Below the pieces are notes generated by a model, which worked only from the letters and a program-made list of their open reading frames with translations, had not been told where the DNA came from and searched no databases. Positions 40,060 to 41,727 of a stretch of DNA of 41,727 bases are shown here, in pieces (position 1 is the stretch's first letter; the number at the start of each line of letters is the position of its first letter). Source of the stretch: Treponema sp. GTDB lineage: Bacteria > Spirochaetota > Spirochaetia > Treponematales > Treponemataceae. Made by a program: the position numbers and the translations under genes. Location: positions 1 through 41,727 of the forward strand of contig JAEENG010000134.1 of the NCBI GenBank assembly GCA_016283615.1, given 5' to 3'.

Positions 40060-41727
40060 ATGAAAAAGTCTTTAGTTAAGATCCTGACCGGTGTTGCTCT
40101 TGCTGCTACACTCGTATTGTCAGGATGTGCAGGTATCGTAAGTGAAAAAGCTTATGATGATGATGCAGTTGTGGACCGTGCAGCTTCTACTGCTGCCAGC
40201 CTTTCAACAGGAACAATCTCATCTAACCAAACTTACGGTGATTTTACACTTCTTGCAACTTCAAGCAAGACTGTAAAAGTTGTTTCTTCTTCTGCTTCAT
40301 ACGGCGGAACAAGCTATTCAAAAGCATGGGACCTCGGCGGTGGTGCTGACGGTGTTGCTGCTACTTACAGAGCTTTCAAAGTATCACTTTCTTCAGGTGA
40401 CACTGTAAAGGCTGTAGTAAACGCAAATTCTGCACGTACACTCCAGTTCTCAAACGGAAGCAAAGTAGTTGCTTCTGCTGACGTAGGAACTTCTGCAAGC
40501 CAGTTCTCTTATACAGCAACTGCTTCAGGAACTTACTACCTGTATTCAAAATCAAGCGCAATGCGCGTATTCTCAATTGAAAAGACAAGCGGAAGTTCTT
40601 CAAGCTCAAGCGGAAGTTCTTCAAGTTCGAGTGGATCTTCTTCGTCTGGAAGTTCTTCTTCAAGCTCTTCTGCAATTTCATTCAAGCCGACAAGCCTTTC
40701 AACAGGTTCTGTAACTTCAAACACAACTTACGGTTCATTCCAGGTTCTCGCTTCTTCTGACAAACCTGTTCAGATTGTTAACAGTTCTTTGACTTACAAC
40801 TCAAACAGCTACACAAAGGCTCTCGACCTTAAGGGTGGCTTTGCAGGAACAAAACCTACATACCGTGCAGTTAAATTTGACGCTGCTTCAGGTGCTACAA
40901 TTTCTGTAGTTGCTAAAGCAGGTGCAACAAGAACTCTTCAGCTTTCTGACGGTTCTTCTGTACTTAAATCAGTTTCTGTAGGAACATCTGCAACTCTTCT
41001 TAGCTACACAACAACAAAGAGCGGAACATACTATGTTTACTCTTCAGGAAGTGCAATCAGCATCTATGAAATCTATGTTTCTGCTGCAGGATCTTCTTCA
41101 AGCTCAAGCGGATCTTCATCAAGCGGTTCATCTTCTTCTGGTTCATCTTCAAGCGGATCTAGTTCATCTGGATCTTCTTCATCAGGTTCTTCTTCAAGCT
41201 CAAGCGGTTCCGGACTTTCAAACACATCAGGAACTACACAGAGCGGTGTAGGTACACGTTCACGCCTTACAGAAATTACAAACAAATCTCAGATCAAGAG
41301 CTACATTTACTGTACTTCTGCTTCTGAAATCACATCTGCCCTCAACTCAGTTGCAGGTGGTGCTGCTGTTGTAATCAAGGCCGGAACTTACAAGTTCTCT
41401 TCACCGATTACAATTTCTTCTTCAAACAACGGTTCTTCTTCTGCAATGAAGTATGTAATGGCAGAACCAGGTTCAGCAAACAAAGTAATCTTTGACTTCT
41501 CTGGTGAATCACTTTCTGACTCTAACCGCGGTATCCAGATTTTCGGTGACTACTGGCACTTCTTCGGTATCAACGTAACTGGAGCTGGTGACAACGGTAT
41601 GTACATCGGCGGTAACAACAACATTGTAGAACTCTGTGTATTCTATGCTAACCGTGACTCAGGTCTCCAGATTGCCCGTGAAAAGTCTTCTATGTCTTCA
41701 ATGAGCGACTGGCCTGCAAACAACCTG
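40060..41727 (+). CDS. Pectate lyase lipoprotein, PL9-like, with two N-terminal beta-type modules (3' end missing)
   Basis: The frame is open from the ATG at 40060 (GGGGG site 5-9 nt upstream) to the window edge: 556 codons without a stop. The signal peptide ends in lipobox V-L-S-G-C (Cys23). Two modules follow (residues ~45-175 and ~205-342) that clearly resemble the two of the PL1 lyase (T-Y-R-A-V/F-K, A-R-T-L-Q, G-T-Y-Y-V/L-Y). Each is followed by a Ser-rich linker. From about 390 the protein matches the start of PL9 lyases: A-V-V-I-K-A-G-T-Y, G-I-Q-I-F-G-D-Y-W-H-F-F-G-I-N-V, G-G-N-N-N-I-V-E-L-C-V-F and R-D-S-G-L-Q-I-A-R, in a right-handed beta-helix. The catalytic Lys lies beyond the edge, so activity cannot be judged. 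It follows the PL1 gene after its terminator. Confidence 0.88.
   Translation, partial: MKKSLVKILTGVALAATLVLSGCAGIVSEKAYDDDAVVDRAASTAASLSTGTISSNQTYGDFTLLATSSKTVKVVSSSASYGGTSYSKAWDLGGGADGVAATYRAFKVSLSSGDTVKAVVNANSARTLQFSNGSKVVASADVGTSASQFSYTATASGTYYLYSKSSAMRVFSIEKTSGSSSSSSGSSSSSSGSSSSGSSSSSSSAISFKPTSLSTGSVTSNTTYGSFQVLASSDKPVQIVNSSLTYNSNSYTKALDLKGGFAGTKPTYRAVKFDAASGATISVVAKAGATRTLQLSDGSSVLKSVSVGTSATLLSYTTTKSGTYYVYSSGSAISIYEIYVSAAGSSSSSSGSSSSGSSSSGSSSSGSSSSGSSSSGSSSSSSGSGLSNTSGTTQSGVGTRSRLTEITNKSQIKSYIYCTSASEITSALNSVAGGAAVVIKAGTYKFSSPITISSSNNGSSSAMKYVMAEPGSANKVIFDFSGESLSDSNRGIQIFGDYWHFFGINVTGAGDNGMYIGGNNNIVELCVFYANRDSGLQIAREKSSMSSMSDWPANNL
40585..40672 (+). repeat. Ser-rich linker between the two modules of the PL9-like lyase
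   Basis: About 29 codons, almost all Ser with some Gly, made of short units such as GGAAGTTCTTCAAGC. Confidence 0.8.
41089..41211 (+). repeat. Ser/Gly linker before the PL9-like catalytic domain
   Basis: About 41 codons of Ser and Gly in a repeating G-S-S-S-S pattern with mixed Ser codons, between the second module and the beta-helix. Confidence 0.85.

Noticed and set aside
1..41727. tRNA, rRNA, CRISPR, insertion sequence or prophage genes.
   Set aside because: No cloverleaf, spaced direct repeats, transposase, integrase or phage structural protein was seen on either strand by eye.

Overview
The window looks like chromosomal DNA of a pectin-degrading spirochaete, most likely a Treponema. 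The reasons are the block of syntenic housekeeping genes (alaS, a SurA/PPIase-like periplasmic protein, nusB, a TPR lipoprotein, solitary groES, an RpoD/RpoS-family sigma gene), an alanyl-tRNA synthetase without the C-terminal C-Ala domain, many lipoproteins and outer-membrane barrels, and two secreted pectate lyases. Species is not determined. I see no tRNA, rRNA, insertion sequence, prophage or CRISPR array.

Layout. 1-2934: two surface proteins with Listeria-Bacteroides (InlB B) repeats, the first cut by the window edge and carrying BspA-like leucine-rich repeats; a strong terminator follows. 3016-6082 (minus): ilvC and a MATE efflux protein. A second copy of the last codons of ilvC lies just past its stop, split by an in-frame 54-bp palindromic insert. 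6200-13176 (plus): unknown anchored protein, alaS, PPIase-like protein, nusB, TPR lipoprotein. 13207-14619: groES (minus) diverges from a sigma-70-family gene. The 300 bp between them hold a textbook sigma-54 promoter and upstream palindromes 40 bp apart. 14582-21050 (minus): dnaE, yggT-like, recG. 21200-21859: pth. 21938-24004 (minus): a chemotaxis receptor. 24219-26792: a LolA-like protein and an outer-membrane barrel. 26875-29934: clpP, a UPF0158-GNAT fusion, a free-standing DbpA-type RNA-binding protein and a metallo-beta-lactamase-fold hydrolase. 29931-31303 (minus): a lipoprotein and a YfcE-type phosphoesterase, coupled by TAATG. 31413-33827 (minus): exported protein, barrel and FecR-domain protein in one operon, divergent from a large CHASE2-adenylate/guanylate cyclase (33927-36758). 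37129-41727: a PL1 pectate lyase lipoprotein and a PL9-like pectate lyase lipoprotein (cut by the window edge) that share a repeated beta-type module and Ser/Gly linkers.

How the parts work together. The left and right ends are accessory, surface-directed material, for adhesion and pectin breakdown. The centre is core information processing. Two regulatory arrangements stand out: sigma-54 control of a second sigma factor, like the RpoN-RpoS cascade of Borrelia, and an envelope-to-cyclic-nucleotide module made of the FecR/barrel operon and the CHASE2 cyclase. Several genes (start codons at 6082, 6200, 7788, 21200, 26875, 31303 and 33927) have a -10 box only 6-10 nt before the start codon and no Shine-Dalgarno sequence, so leaderless transcription may be common here.
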